A stretch of DNA of 64,000 nt from Glossina fuscipes (lineage: Eukaryota; Arthropoda; Insecta; Diptera; Glossinidae). Shown here piece after piece: positions 1 to 12,200 of the stretch. Both the position numbers and the translations under genes were made by a program. Each line of letters opens with the position of its first letter. The first letter of the stretch is position 1. The stretch spans positions 868,001 to 932,000 of the forward strand of contig NW_023998432.1 in assembly GCF_014805625.2 (NCBI RefSeq). The letters are read 5' to 3'. The notes beneath the pieces are model-generated. The model saw only the letters and a list, made by a program, of their open reading frames with translations. It ran no database searches and was not told where the DNA came from.

Positions 1-1301
1 AGTGTGTTGCCTAAAATGTTCGAGCGAATTGTGACTCAGCATTTGGCCTTTGCCATTAATTCATGTATTACCCCACACCAGCACGGCTTTCGGAAAGGGC
101 CATCTACAGTCACTAACTTGATAGAGTTTACTTGTGATGTTTTCAAGGCTTTTTCTAGTGGCGCTCGCACAGATGTGATATACACCGATTTCAGCAAATA
201 TGGTTGATATGGTTAACCATAACTTACTTATCTTTAAACTCCAAACCTCTGGCTTCCCTTTTTATTTAGTGAAATGGATAAGCTCTTATCTACACAACAG
301 ATCCTTCAGGGTTTTGTTCAACTTTATCACCTCGGCTGAATTCCCCGTTATATCTGGCGTACCTCAAGGAAGTCACTTAGGTTCCATGTTATTTAGTTTA
401 TACATTAACGATCTACCATCGGTGGTTAATTACAGCCAGATCTTAATGTATGCGGATGATGTGAAACTGTTTTCCTCCTTCTCTGTCGAATCGCAATCAC
501 ATCAGCTTCAAAGTGACTTGGATAATTTTGTTGCATGGTGCTCTGTGAATCTTCTGAAACTAAATCCGAGTAAGAAGCTTTCTTTCTCAAGAAGAAACTC
601 ATTCATTACTCAGTATTACATAGATTCGCATAAGTTGGAGGACGTCGATTCGGTCACAGATTTAGACGTTCTATTTGACCATAGGTTACGTTTCAACTTG
701 CATATTGAGCTCTCGATAAGCAAAGCTAGGTCCAAGTTTGTTTTTATAAAAAAGGTGGGCCAAAGAGCTTGATGATCCTTACATTACGAAAAGGCTATAC
801 ATGTGTTTGGTTAGACCCATACTCGAGTATGCCCCTGTTGTGTGGTCGCCTTCATGTAGATGCCATGTAGATTCAATTGAATCTGTTCAAAAGCAATTCT
901 TACTGTTCGCCCTTAGAAGTTTGGGTTGGGATCCGATCGCCGCTCTTCCTCCCTACGAAAATAGGTTTCTTCTGCTGTCTTTACCGTCTCTTGAGAATCG
1001 TAGGTTTGTTCTTGGCGTTTCCTTTATAATCAAAGTAATAAATGGTGCTATATACTCGCCTTTATTACTTTGTGAAATAAGCTTTAATGTCCCTAACCGC
1101 TTCTCTAGGCACTGTATCTTGGTTAAGCTTAGTCAGTGTAAATATAATTATGAGCTGTTTAATAGTAGTAGTTTGGGAGTAGGAGTAGTTTGCAAGAACC
1201 TAAATGACGTCTATCACTTATTCTCGTTATCGGACTCTTTAAGGTCCATTAAAGCAACATTGCTTAATATGCGCGATTTACCTATGTCTTACTTAAACTA
1301 G
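1..1301 (+). pseudogene. CR1-like ORF2 pseudogene: reverse transcriptase
   Basis: The product would be the reverse transcriptase that copies element RNA into nicked target DNA. Visible motifs in order: PKMFERIVTQHLA and the palm lead-in HQHGFRKGPSTVTNL; motif A TDFSK near 187-201, carrying the first catalytic aspartate; GVPQGSHLG near 357-383; motif C YADDVKLF at about 448-471; and a C-terminal region that starts LVRPILEYAPVVWSPS. The frame breaks right after motif A (about 200-207, overlapping frames) and again near 750, where a run of six A replaces five A in the longer copy and shifts out of the conserved FIKRWSKELDDPY region. The short upstream part lies outside the window. Non-functional as it stands. 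Confidence 0.9.
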
Positions 1302-1590
1302 CTTTTATCCTTAAAAGTCGTTACGATTCGAAAATGAATTGTTGTTAAGTATTATCGGTTGCCAGGCTTATGCATGCTTGCGATGGTTTAGGGGTTCATT
1401 TGCAATTTCGTCCTGTACCGGTTGTAAGTGTGGCTCTATGCTGGTTGTGTACATGCTTTTTTTCTTTTTTTTCGGTCTTATTTATTTTATTGTATTTGCA
1501 CCAAGTTTTGTTATTAATTTAATGTAAGTTTTGAGTTTCATGTATAATTAAAATAAATTATATATAAGTAGAATTAAAATAAATAAATAT
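1..1590 (+). mobile_element. CR1-like non-LTR retrotransposon, copy 1 (3' part)
   Basis: This is the 3' part of a non-LTR retrotransposon that enters from the left edge of the window. It contains the reverse-transcriptase half of ORF2 (1-1301), a 3' untranslated region of about 290 bases, and a tail rich in AAAT units near 1545-1590 instead of poly(A). A longer copy lies at 39754-44323 on the other strand and matches it closely along the whole shared part, including the 3' UTR. The microsatellite-like tail and the PHD-like ORF1 finger of the longer copy fit the CR1 clade better than jockey proper; this clade call is inference. Near 1530 this copy lacks about 40 bases of 3' UTR present in the other. 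The right end abuts a minus-strand jockey/I-type element. Confidence 0.9.
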
Positions 1591-1611
1591 ATAAGTAAAT
1601 GTGGTATTATA

Positions 1612-2590
1612 TATAGGTCCAGTAATTCCTCTTTTCTAGACTTAGACATAGCGTTGATCATTTGGTATGAGATGCGGTCTAGTCCAGGTGTCCTTCCCTT
1701 CAAATTGGAGACACAACTTCCAAGTTCTAAAGTATATATGAAATTTTCCAGGAATATGGCACATCTGTCAATAGTATTTGAAAGAGAGTTTCGATTCCTT
1801 TCATTTTCGATGAAAGCAAGGGAGAAGTTGCATTCAGAGATGTATTCGCACCACACTTCTCCAAAGTAATTAGAAATCTCATCTGCGTCAGTTAAAGTTC
1901 CGTTGATAGTGCAGATGGCAAAAATTTCATTCAGAGTCGAAGTCCCATTGAGTCTGTTGATATTGTTCGTTGATGTATTTCAGTGAACTCTTTTCGAAAA
2001 ATGTTCAAAATTAAGTGCCTTTGACTTTCGTAATTCCTGAATAGAGCATTGGCCTTTTTGTATAATAACAAATGATCCCGATCTGAACATCTTTTAAAGC
2101 GGTGCTATAGATCCATTTTGAGTTTCCTCAATGACGGAAGCGTGTCGTTTCACCAAGGAAGCCTAGCTCATTCAAAAAAACTATTGGATTGAGAGATAGT
2201 GAGATGAGCACCCGTGCGAAACATTTTAGATATAATAGCAGCATCATGGTTGCAGTTCCCGTTAAATGGCTTTGAATTCAGAAATGACTCGGCCTGTTTG
2301 GAGTAATTGATCCAATCCGCTTTATCTAGGAGGAATTTGGTCTGTTTTGCTGGAGTAATCGAGGACTTTAAAAGTTTAAGTTTGATTATGATTGAAAAGT
2401 GATCATTATTATGTAGATTATCAGAAATAGACCAGGAAACCAAAGGAAAAAATGACGGAGAGCAACATCTTAAAGTTTTTGTTTTATGTTTTACATTTAA
2501 CAATATCGCTACGGCTTGTGTGTTTAAGGTCAAATTTATGCGTTTGTGAGGTATATTTGATAAAAACATCAACTCTTTCTTTGGAATATG
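1612..2590 (-). pseudogene. Jockey/I-type ORF2 fragment: endonuclease C-terminus and start of reverse transcriptase
   Basis: Minus-strand translation gives the end of an APE-type endonuclease, recognisable by the NNDHFSI segment near 2390-2410 (the usual S/N-D-H active-site histidine). A linker with a PWWNDTLPSLRKLK segment follows near 2130-2165, a hallmark of this ORF2 region. The start of the RT domain carries LKGRTPGLDRISYQMI at about 1660-1705, matching the family pattern K/R-x-PG-x-D-x-I-S. The frame is interrupted at least four times between 1860 and 2170. The RT active site is absent, so the fragment cannot be functional. Exact clade (jockey, I, or a relative) is uncertain. Confidence 0.75.
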
Positions 2591-3289
2591 AATTTTGATC
2601 AGCGTTCGTGGAGTATCAAGTATATGATTTGGACGGAGTAGAATTAAAAAGGGTTCTAAAATAGGTCTCTTGAAGGAATATAAAGGTTGGATTAAATAAC
2701 TTATAAGTGTACGGAGCTCATCAAAATTATTAATAAGTTGTTTAATGTTTCATTGTAGAACTTTAAAACTTTTTTTAATTGTAGTGACTTGTAGGTGGGT
2801 TAAGTTGACATGTCAGTGTCTCCGTCGGAATGGTCGCTATATGGAGTTTGCGTGAATAGTTTATTCTTACCAGCAGAATAATCTGTACTTAGATGGTTGC
2901 GTATATTTGAAGTGCAACGATTGGGCGCACGTGAATAATTTGAAATTGAAGGTTGATGAAGGGATGAAACATTGGATTCATTCCAACCTGTAATTTGTTG
3001 ACTAGAGTTGAGAGGGGAATTTAGTTTTTTAGATTTTAGAATACGTGTTGTTGTTTTAATTTTTTCAATATTTACTTTTGTTTTGATTTTTTCAATATTA
3101 TCTTTGGCGGATGGTGGAAGTGGTTTCCAAATATAATTTTTGGTAGAACAGGTTTTTCATTGGAAGGAGTTGGAGTTAAAAGCTTATTAGGCGTAGGTAT
3201 TACTTTGGTTAATTCTTTAGGTTCCAGATGGATTTATTTTCGGGTACTTGCCTCGCGCTTCGCCCATGCTACAGTAATTTTCTGTTTCG

Positions 3290-3990
3290 ATTTTTAGAAT
3301 TTCACGCATTTGTATAAAACGTGGGCATTATGCATGTAACGCCGAGCGTTGAACATTGCAATTTAAGCAGAAACTACGGGTACAGCTTTCAACATGTGAA
3401 AGAAGACCACAGTTAGCACAAAATGCAGTATTTTTTGCCGGATGACCCGGGCGTTGGCAGTTTTTGCACCTCATGGAATTTGGAATGTGGAGTGCCATTT
3501 TACAATTATACCAAGCCACACCAAAAGTTTGCGGTAACCGATAGCGACCAAAGGCCATAATAATCCCTCCAGTAGGAGAGCGAGATTTTCCGCCGTCATT
3601 TAATTTAGTGAATTTACAGACTTCAGTCACTCCTTAATTGCCCATTTCACGAACTATTTCATCCTCCGGCACATGCTTTAAGCACGAGCCATAAATCACG
3701 CTTCAAACTGAGTTCAGTTTGTGATGTAATTTAGCGGAAACAGCACATAAATTAGCTAATGATTTCGACATTACGCGGTTTTCGGTTGCGCGCGGGTTCC
3801 CAGCGAGGACAAGTAAATTCGCGTCGCATAGAATCGAGACAGAGTCTATATAGTTTGTAATGCTATCTTGGACTTTTCTTATAGCAAAAGAACTGATTTG
3901 TGAAATTGTTATTCTAGCATCATTTGAAGAAATAACAACATATTTTTTGTCAATAGTAGTGACGTTACTGATTGGTAACACCGGAAAGTC
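3290..3990 (-). pseudogene. Jockey/I-type ORF1 (Gag-like nucleic-acid-binding protein) fragment
   Basis: Two open frames on the minus strand (3981-3703 and 3630-3328), separated by a frameshift and stops, read as the RNA-binding ORF1 protein of a non-LTR element. The downstream frame has a series of cysteine/histidine knuckles: CKNCQRPGHP, then CANCGLLSH, then CLNC. It is followed by a segment near 3250 (ITVAWAKREAST) that resembles the Lys-rich stretch after the knuckles in this family. In family members the protein coats the element RNA. The start codon is not clear because the upstream end (about 4000) merges into unrecognised AT-rich sequence. Confidence 0.75.
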
Positions 3991-4019
3991 CGAATTTAAA
4001 ATTTTTTTTTCTTTGGGGA

Positions 4020-4917
4020 GATATGTCCGCTAATAGATGAAATCTATTTGAGTATTTATCTGGCGGCCCCGGGGCCAGTATGCTTTATGATTGTCTATTA
4101 TTTAGTAATTTGGGAAAAGACCACTCACTGGAAAAAGATTGGGAACTACTAATGGAAAATGTCAATTGTATTCAATTTTTTTATTTTATTTTTTTTTGTT
4201 TTCTTAAAATTTTTTTTATTATATATAGAAGAAACAAAAGCATATAGTACTATAATAGATTATATTACTAGATGAAGATTTTTTTCACTTATAGAAATGC
4301 ATAAAAGGACCGTAAATGAGGGGCTAACTGAAAGTATATTTTAATTTAGAAACCGGTCTTATTAACAGATCTGGTTAAAATGTGTATTCACTCTTAGGTA
4401 ATGCGTGGACATTGCAGTTAAAACGTTGAAAGCAATTAGAGAAAACTTTCGATCTAACCAAAGAAAGAAATACAGAGTAGATAAAAAATTATTTTTATAG
4501 ATAGCATCTGGTAAAAAGTATATAAGAAATATCCAGTTTGATACGAAACCTCACTAATTATTGCTGCAAAGGGATGTACAACAATAACAAAGAAGACACT
4601 TGATAGTACGGGATCACTTTTACATTTTTCCATTAAAGATTTTTAGCTTCGGTTCAATCTTATGAATATTTTCATGCATATATTACGCTTTCTTGGAATC
4701 TAGTTCTTTAAATGAAGCCACAAATTTATATGTAAAAGTTCAACTTTCTTATTCAATTGTCGCGAATTTACGAATCTTATCAGTAGATAGAGGAGCCGAC
4801 GAATATCAGTCAATAGTTCTCACCGTAAACGATTAAGAATACATATGTGTAACATATCTCTCTTCTTCGATAGTACGTGTAAAAATCACAAAAAAATTGG
4901 AAATAATTTCCTAATAT
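4020..4917. other. AT-rich sequence with no recognised feature
   Basis: I see no open frame or motif I can assign here. There is a T-rich stretch around 4160-4220. Confidence 0.5.
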
Positions 4918-4927
4918 AATAATAATA

Positions 4928-4961
<34 letters not shown>
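4918..4961. repeat. (AAT)n/(AT)n microsatellite
   Basis: Short AAT units pass into an AT dinucleotide run of about 30 bases. It sits next to the (ATT)n tail of the SINE fragment at 4980-5062, and part of it may descend from that tail. Confidence 0.9.
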
Positions 4962-4979
4962 ATTCTATACATATATCTA

Positions 4980-5062
4980 TATTATTATTATTAATTTCGC
5001 CAGAGAAATAAATTCTAAGACTAAACTCTTAAAAGCACTAGCATCTAATGCTATCGGCTTTT
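4980..5062 (-). mobile_element. tRNA-derived SINE, 3' fragment
   Basis: On the minus strand this is the 3' body and (AAT)n tail of the SINE seen in fuller form at 23635-23820. Over about 73 shared bases I count about three differences. The tRNA-like head is missing here. The shared block ends CTGGCGAAATTAATAATAAT. Confidence 0.75.
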
Positions 5063-5212
5063 TATATACATTCTATTCAACAATTATTAACAATAAGCAT
5101 AAGTGAGAAATTATATTCGGTCGTGATCATATCTCGTATATCCATCATGGTTGTCCTAGACTAAAAAAAGGAAAAGAACTGAATTTTCGCAATTTTATTT
5201 GGGCAAAATATA

Positions 5213-5430
5213 AAATTGAGTAGGCGTGGCCGATGTTTCCCATTTTTTTATATATAATACAGCATCACTCATAGACTATACGTTTAAATTTTTGTGAATT
5301 TATCTGCGGTAGTTTATGACTAATGAGTAAAAAAACCAATTTTTTGTGACTTTTGCAGAGGTGTCGTCATTTTTCGTACGACAGTGGGCGTGGACTTCCA
5401 TTGACTTAGCCCGGTCCTACTTGTCTTATT
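5213..5430 (-). repeat. INE-1/DINE-1-like repeat, decayed internal fragment
   Basis: The stretch TAGGCGTGG...CCCAT...ATGAGTAAAAAAACCAATTT...GCAGAGGTGT parallels the internal module of the full-length copies at 22333-23122 and 56595-57494, in the same orientation as the latter. It has many substitutions and no recognisable ends. Confidence 0.6.
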
Positions 5431-6614
5431 TTTTCCCCCAACCGCGAAAATAATTGAAGAATAACAACTTCTTTAGCAAGATAGTTAACTTTATTAAATT
5501 TGGACTACGTGTTTTGCTTTTCTCTTTCTAAATGGAGAGAACTATATAACATTGATATTTTATGACGAAAATGGGTGAAGCATTTCAATAAGCGAAAAGG
5601 AATAGAGTACTTAATAAAAGTTGTGTTCTTTTTCTTGCTACAATATATGAATAAACATCCAAATCCAATTCTCGCTTTAAAAGACACTAGTACATACCAT
5701 TCGGCTTATCTTGAATTTTCGTTCCCCTTCATGTAATATGAAGCAATATGAAGCTCCTACGAAAAAGTTCGTGGCTTTAGAAAAACGTAAATTTAATACA
5801 ACTAATGCTGTCAAGCGGGAGGTACCAGTAATAAAGTTTTAAACATTTTAGGAAGCGCGAGTTTGAAACTTAGTTTCTCGATAGATTGTTTGTAAATTAT
5901 ACGAACATATTCCGCACATATTCCTTTTTTTATTATACATATGCAATAGGTTTAGAAAGCAATTATTAAGAACGGTATAGATCATTTTATACATATACAT
6001 ATGTATATATATAGATCATTTTATATTTCATAGTACTTCTCCTCTTTCTTTCGATTTGGGGACATTATTTTATTCCAGCACGCGCGTAGGAGACCCAAGT
6101 TCAACTGATGGTACTGCAAAACCATAACTTGTACTTCACTTAATACGTGAGCTGGATAATATCATATGCAGTTCCGCAAACTTATAACTTTCTTTTCAAA
6201 ATCATTTCCTTCGATGACAATCAATATTCACGTTGGCACCTAAGCCTATTACATTTTTTTCGACACCTCTACTTTGCATTGTTTGCATCTGTGCATTATT
6301 TAGTAATTTTAAGTTTAAACATCGCAACCGTGCGTTCAACAAATATATGCAACCGTATATATCTATGCGCTACAAAGACTCTCTCTAAGGTGAGTGAAAT
6401 AGTTTTATAAAAGTGTTGCTGAGCCATACTCTTACTTTTATAGGTGAACTCTTACTTTTATAGGTGAATAGTCAATTAGATATTTACAAGAGTATCACAA
6501 GTTTTTCTTTTAATTGATACTGATTTGAATTTTTCATTAAACAAGTAACAAATTTAAATCCAGTTGGGAGCGACTCTTTTACCCCACAAAAAAAACAAAA
6601 AAGTAGAAAATTTT
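5431..6614. other. AT-rich sequence, no gene
   Basis: No supported coding sequence. Near 6080-6115 the text GGAGACCCAAGTTCAAC resembles a tRNA-type B box and is similar to the one at 27420, but no A box is clear. A 20-base tandem duplication lies at 6428-6467. Confidence 0.45.
6428..6467. repeat. Perfect 20-base tandem duplication
   Basis: The unit ACTCTTACTTTTATAGGTGA occurs twice head to tail with no mismatch, which indicates a recent local duplication. Confidence 0.9.
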
Positions 6615-6912
6615 TATGCATAATGAGCAAAAAACCAATTTTTCATTCCCTTTGAAAAACAGAGATGTTCTCAGTGTACGTGGTGCTGCGGGCGTGTTTT
6701 CAACGCCAACCTGCGTGCAAAAACTTTCAATGTTTAGAACACACATTACCCAGATGGACAGGAAAACATGCTGAAATTGATTTAGGATTTGATGCTGATT
6801 AAGCACTTTGTGCTCTCTGAGCACTTTGTGGAGTCTTTGATGTTTTCTTCTGGGCGTTGGAAAGGTTTTGGCATGAAATGAATATACACCTCGTCCTTCG
6901 GTGATGGGTATA
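6615..6912 (-). repeat. INE-1/DINE-1-like repeat, truncated copy
   Basis: On the minus strand it begins with TATACCCATCACCG (6912 downward), the 5' end shared with the other copies. The family block follows, with a few changes: a TTTTGTCAAAA-like stretch, GCAACGCCCAGAAG, and the CTGTCCATCTGG segment. It stops in the TTGGTTTTTTGCTCATTA module near 6615 and lacks the 3' hairpin end. Internal divergence is moderate. Confidence 0.75.
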
Positions 6913-9900
6913 AAAATACGCATACGATACTACGTATGATAAACATAGAAATTCACCTATCAATAATTCGTTATTGAAACGCACACAATCACAAAAATTT
7001 CAACAGAAACTTCGTTCTTAATAGATTAGCCAAAAGCTAGATTTACAAAATTGTTGCGATCCATATATAAATATGCTCACAATGGACAAAAGCATTGTAT
7101 GCTTATTCCATTGTAAGTGTAAGTGAAATTAACATAATCTCCCTAAAGTTTGATTGACATTATTTAGAATCGAGAGAAAGCCATTGCTCATAACCATTAA
7201 ATGGGGAGATTATCCCTTTTTTAGTCATTTGTTGACAACATAACGCTTCATAGATAATTGATATTTAATACTTTTTTTATAAGCTATTTTTGCCGTATGT
7301 TTATTTATTAGAATCATATGTACATCTATAAAAATAACTTATTTTCCTGTAATTAGCTGAGCAATTAATTTAATTAATTATTTTGCCGCTGGTGCGATAA
7401 ACTTGATTTCTTTTTTTCCTCATTAATAAAAATAAACAGTCACCAGTTTATTAGTCACATTGTATTTATTGGTACATATATTTTACGTTTTATGTACAAA
7501 AGTATGCGAGAATATAGCCATTATCTGTATGTTAATTGATTGTATAAATATTAGATATTATTTTGTTTTTCTCGTCTCTTTTTTTGTTTTTTTTTTTTTT
7601 TTTCTTGTGTTTTTTCGTTAATGACTTACTCTGCAGTTTACAATTTGTTACTAGGCTTAAACGTAAATTACGGCCATTGTTAATGAGTTCGTTTGCGTAA
7701 GTACGTATTATAATTATTGTTTCTTTTCTATACCCTTTAAAAAAGCTTATTAAGTTCTTCAAAATTTTATATCGTGTGTATGTACGCACGCGCTGATGAT
7801 CAGCATGGAAATCTCAATTTCTCAGTTTCTTTTATGTAAGGTCATACTTTTCATAAAAGTGCTCACACCCGATAACGGTTAAAACATCGACTAGCATGGT
7901 CCAAACTTAATACACTTCATTTATTCGCGAACGATTTTAATATTTTTCATTAAACTCTTTCGTATAAAACTACAAATTAGACTTTGTCGTCATAGGAGGG
8001 CTTAGTTTTGATAAAAGCCCCTATAGATGGTACAATCAAAAAAAATAGGCCTATGTAATCCAAATTTTCTGCGGATATTTTTAATGCATATTATTACTAT
8101 GAACCAAGTTCAATCATAAAATATTAGATCTCTTTGGCACAAAAAGGGCGTATTCTTCATGACAACATTTACATGGTAGAGTGGCGTCCAAAAAATAGAT
8201 CCATATGGTTCAAATTTGTTTAAGTTAATTTTTATGTCAAATCACTATTAAGTGTATATTTTTATAAAAAAATATAAAAATAAGACATTTTTAGCATATA
8301 AAGGCTAAGTTTCTTGTTAAATTACTCTTACAAGCAAACTTTCATTGTAACGTATTAAAAATTGGGCATTTCTGCCATATAAACGTTTATTTTGTATTGG
8401 AAGCCTTATATAGGTTTTGATTCCAAAAGTACGTGGCCAAAGTTTCGTAAGGTTAATTTTTATTTCAAAGTGCAATAATGCACCAATTTTTTCATTAAGA
8501 TTATAACTTGTTACGATATCATATAAAGATTCAATTTTTGTAGGGACAGTTATATAGTAGAGACACAAAAACTTGCGTTTGCATACTTAAAGACAGAGTT
8601 GAAACACTTGTTTTGTTAATTGTTGCGTTTAGTTTCAACGCGATAGCACAAGTTTTAGATGAAAATATATAAAAATAAATTTCTGTTTTGTCGAAGCTAT
8701 TTAATTTTTTTTAGCAATCGGCAGAGCATTTGCAGATAAAAAGTTCAAGTTTGAAATTCCAACATTAGTCTGTAAACGATTTATTCGTCTGCATCGATGT
8801 ATTCATTGATTTCATCTACCTATTCAATCTAAGCATTGATTTCTACAAAAAATGGTCATATGGACTAATACAGCTAAATAATTAGATTCGAGTTTTTTCA
8901 TAAAAGGCGACCTTTTTTGAGGTTGGATTTGTTTTAATTTTGTTCCTCCTTTTTGCGTTCTTTAACACATCAGTTCATGTAAGTGCATTGTCGAAAATCG
9001 TTTAAAAGAGTACATCCTTCAATAAAGTGGTGGAATTTTTTATAAAAATTTCTTGTCTCGATTAGAACTTACAACACAATTATTTACAAAAGCTCGAATA
9101 AATAGAAAATTCAGACGAATATATATACTGCATAATGTTACCGCAGCAAATAAACAAAAAATGCAACTACTGAATATGATGGCATTGACCTAGATAATTC
9201 CAAAATTTTTCAATGAAGCGTTATTCTCATGGCCCGATTAGCTCTTTGATAAGTTTCTGATATGCTTCGCTTAAAACGTCGAATCTCTAACGCGATATAT
9301 ACGCGTAGTATAACGTTTCTAGTCTATGTCTAAAGCAAATTCCATTGGAAAATCATTCTCAGTTAAGACGTTGCTTTTTAGCTAAACGATTTCCAAAGAT
9401 TAACATTTTGTTAAGTCAACTAAGTTGAGCGCAAACGAAGACACTCTTTAACATTAACTCTTTAACGGCATTTTACCGATCGATTACTTTTGTGATGGAT
9501 TGGATACCAGGTGCCACGAAGACATTGCTTCAAAGATGTCGACGATAACTAAGCGAATTAAGTTTTTTTTCTGAATTTTCGTATTGCTCTTTTAGTGCTT
9601 TAAAGAAGAGTGTCAAAGACACCCTTGAACTTATAAGCTCTTGATTCTGCTATCATATATTTTAAATTTTAAATCAAAGGGCTTTGAAAAGTTCGATGAG
9701 AATAATTAAAACATCGAAGAACGTTTGGCAAAAAGGCTACAAATTTCAATATATTAGCTGGTGTAAAGAATATCAACCTTAATAGTAGAGGACATATGTA
9801 TTCGAAATCATTAACCAGTATGTTTGAGTATAAATTAAATCAATGTAATAAATTGTGTTTTTTCATAGACTCAACATTTTTAAGACAGATACTATCTTTA

Positions 9901-11689
9901 AAATGAACCTAAATTTGCTAGAAATATTGGTTCGAATTATCTCAAGGGCCAACTAAGAATGTTACCGATTGGACAGCAGGCACGATTTTACTTAACAAAG
10001 AAATTTTTTATCCAAATTTATGGATATCCAAAATTTAATTTAAAGTGTACAGGTGTTACCATTCCGATAATTTATTACAAAGAGATTCGTATATTGCTGA
10101 GATTTATTACATTTCATTATTTCTAATAATTCTTATGAGCTATAACACGAATTACAATTGTATATTTTATAATTACCAGAAAATCTCTTCATCCCCAACG
10201 GAAATCAAGTTGTTACTATAATTAATTATAATTCATTTGTATCCATGCAGGGATATATATAATTACTGGATAATTTATTATCTCTATAATTAATTGTGTA
10301 TAATTTTGCGAATCAAGTTGCTATGAGTGGATAATTCTAACTGTATTACTATTGATATTACCTTGAAATGAATTTTCTGATAATTATTTGCAATAAAGCT
10401 TAATAAGGAAAATGTACAGTTGTATAACATTTTTAAATTTTATTTTAATTCTATTATCGCAGTGCCAGCTCAGTACATATACATCATTAAACTGTAAACT
10501 CGGTTATATCTATTTACGACACTGTGAGACGGAGATATATGCCTTTGTGTGCTTACGATACATAAATATCGTATTTATTATGGCTAATGAACAAACAAGT
10601 GTTTTACAATGTTTCAATAAAGCTACTAATTAATTTAGTTTAGATATGCAGTTTAGCATAAAACTCGTAAATAATTAAGAGAGAAATCGCAGCACACAAA
10701 CAATTGCTTCCACGCCAGCCCATTGAAAAACACTTGCAATAAGGTGCAGTAAGTTGAGAATATTTTATAAATAAAAGATTGTGTGATTCGTATCGAAAAA
10801 TTTCCGGAATTTTCAAATCGCAATCCTTGCTTTCATATACGGCGTAAAGCAATAAAATTTCACGTTATTAAAACGGTAGGACAGAACGATATATGGCTAA
10901 TGTGGATTTTTACAGCCCCTTAATTGATTAGTTGGCTTGCATCAACGTTTTATATTAATTATGCTACAATTTAATTTGTTTTTCGCGCTTTTACATTAAA
11001 AGCATCTATTAAAATCAAAACACATCTTATAGTCAAATTTTTCGCTCTAATAAGCTTCTGAAATCGCTAAAAATGTTGGAATTGTCAATGGTAATTATTA
11101 CGTTTTATTGATGAATTCGGAGATATAACTGAAAGAAGCGTGTGCTTATCTGCGCACGGCGTAAAAACATTAAAGCCGTGTTGAATTAACTTCGGTAACT
11201 TAGGATGTTAGCAGGTCTCATGAATTCGTTTACTCGAAATTTCCATCAAAGCTTTGGATGTTAGACACATTGCAAATCATTGAATCAAGTCTTGGGAATA
11301 AAACACCAATGATCTACTTAAGTTTCTTAAATAGCGTACCAAGAATTGTCATTCAACATTTAAAATGTCGTCATTTCTAACGGCTTATTAGATGTATAGA
11401 CAAGCCAATAGAAATGTTTCGCAGCTTTATTGACGAAAATAAAAATAGTCCTACTAAGGATTATAGAACGAAATTAATAATGACTGTTCTCGTCTTTCTT
11501 TGATCGCCATAATTGAAAAAATTGCTTCCAAGCAAACGAATCTCTTTCAATTAGTAAATAATCCATATTCTCGTCAGTTACCTAACTTAAAATTTATTGT
11601 TTTAAGTAAAGTTTTTGAGCTTCTTTTAGAGTTAACTCAAACCGATTTAATTCGTCTTGCACCAGTTGGCTCTCCGCGATCAATCAACA
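6913..11689. other. AT-rich sequence; possible old repeat near 7990-8480
   Basis: No supported gene. The block at about 7990-8480 contains tandem-like phrases (TAGGCCTATGTAATCCAAATT, TAGATCCATATGGTTCAAATT, then TTAATTTTTAT(G/T)TCAAA twice). These resemble the internal part of the decayed INE-1-like copies at 17850 and 38745, but the match is weak. A poly(T) tract lies at 7580-7605, and 10080-10400 is a cluster of TAATTA-type words. Confidence 0.45.
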
Positions 11690-12200
11690 AAAGATTCTGA
11701 GTATAGTTGACATATACACACATTACTAGTACGGTGTTGTGTCACCATTTGCTTGCAAAACAAATCCAATTTTTCGCGAAATAGGTTCGTAGAGTATCTA
11801 AATGCCAAACATTCGCTAATTGTTTCAACGATGTTGGGGATGGAAATCCATAACAGTTCAATTATCCTAAGGTCTGGCAATTGTGTTGACCAGAAAAGAT
11901 GTTTGATAATATTGTAATTGTCCTCAACCAAAGGCTGGAGTCCTTGAGTATATGGCTACATTATCATATTGCAAAATGGCAGTGTTTGATAGTAATATGC
12001 TAACCATAGTACGAATCTTCTCATTGAGTATTTCAAGTTATTCATTCGGAGCAATCCGGCTAGTAAGGTGAACGAGAGGACCAGCTGAACACCACCATAC
12101 AGAAGTCCAAATCATAATCATATAACAACCCATGCTTGACTGTAGTAAAGAGGCAAGCCCGATCGTAGTCTTTCTCTGTGGTTTGTAGGAAACAATGTGA
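11690..12200 (-). pseudogene. Tc1-like transposase relic (DDE catalytic half)
   Basis: Minus-strand reading matches the second half of insect Tc1-like transposases. In order: a GPLVHLTSRIAPNE segment near 12050-12090; EILNEKIRTMVSILL; the second catalytic aspartate in ILQYDNVAIYSR near 11960-11990; and the third acidic site in STQLPDLRIIELLW near 11860-11900, where the family has PAQSPDLN-IIE-LW. There are in-frame stops after TP-AFG and after P-NE, and the third acidic block survives in the frame at 11931-11680. The N-terminal DNA-binding half may extend to about 12600 but is too decayed to call. No inverted terminal repeats found. Confidence 0.75.

Larger units (their letters stand above)
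1605..4015 (-). mobile_element. Decayed jockey/I-type non-LTR retrotransposon
   Basis: A second, different non-LTR element runs on the minus strand. Reading from 4015 down, it has a Gag-like ORF1 with zinc knuckles, then an endonuclease C-terminal region, then the beginning of the reverse transcriptase, where it stops at about 1610 against the tail of CR1-like copy 1. ORF1 with CCHC-type knuckles followed by an endonuclease/RT ORF2 is typical of the jockey, I and related clades. The missing RT remainder may lie left of the window if copy 1 inserted into this element; that is inference. All frames are broken by several stops and shifts. Confidence 0.8.
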
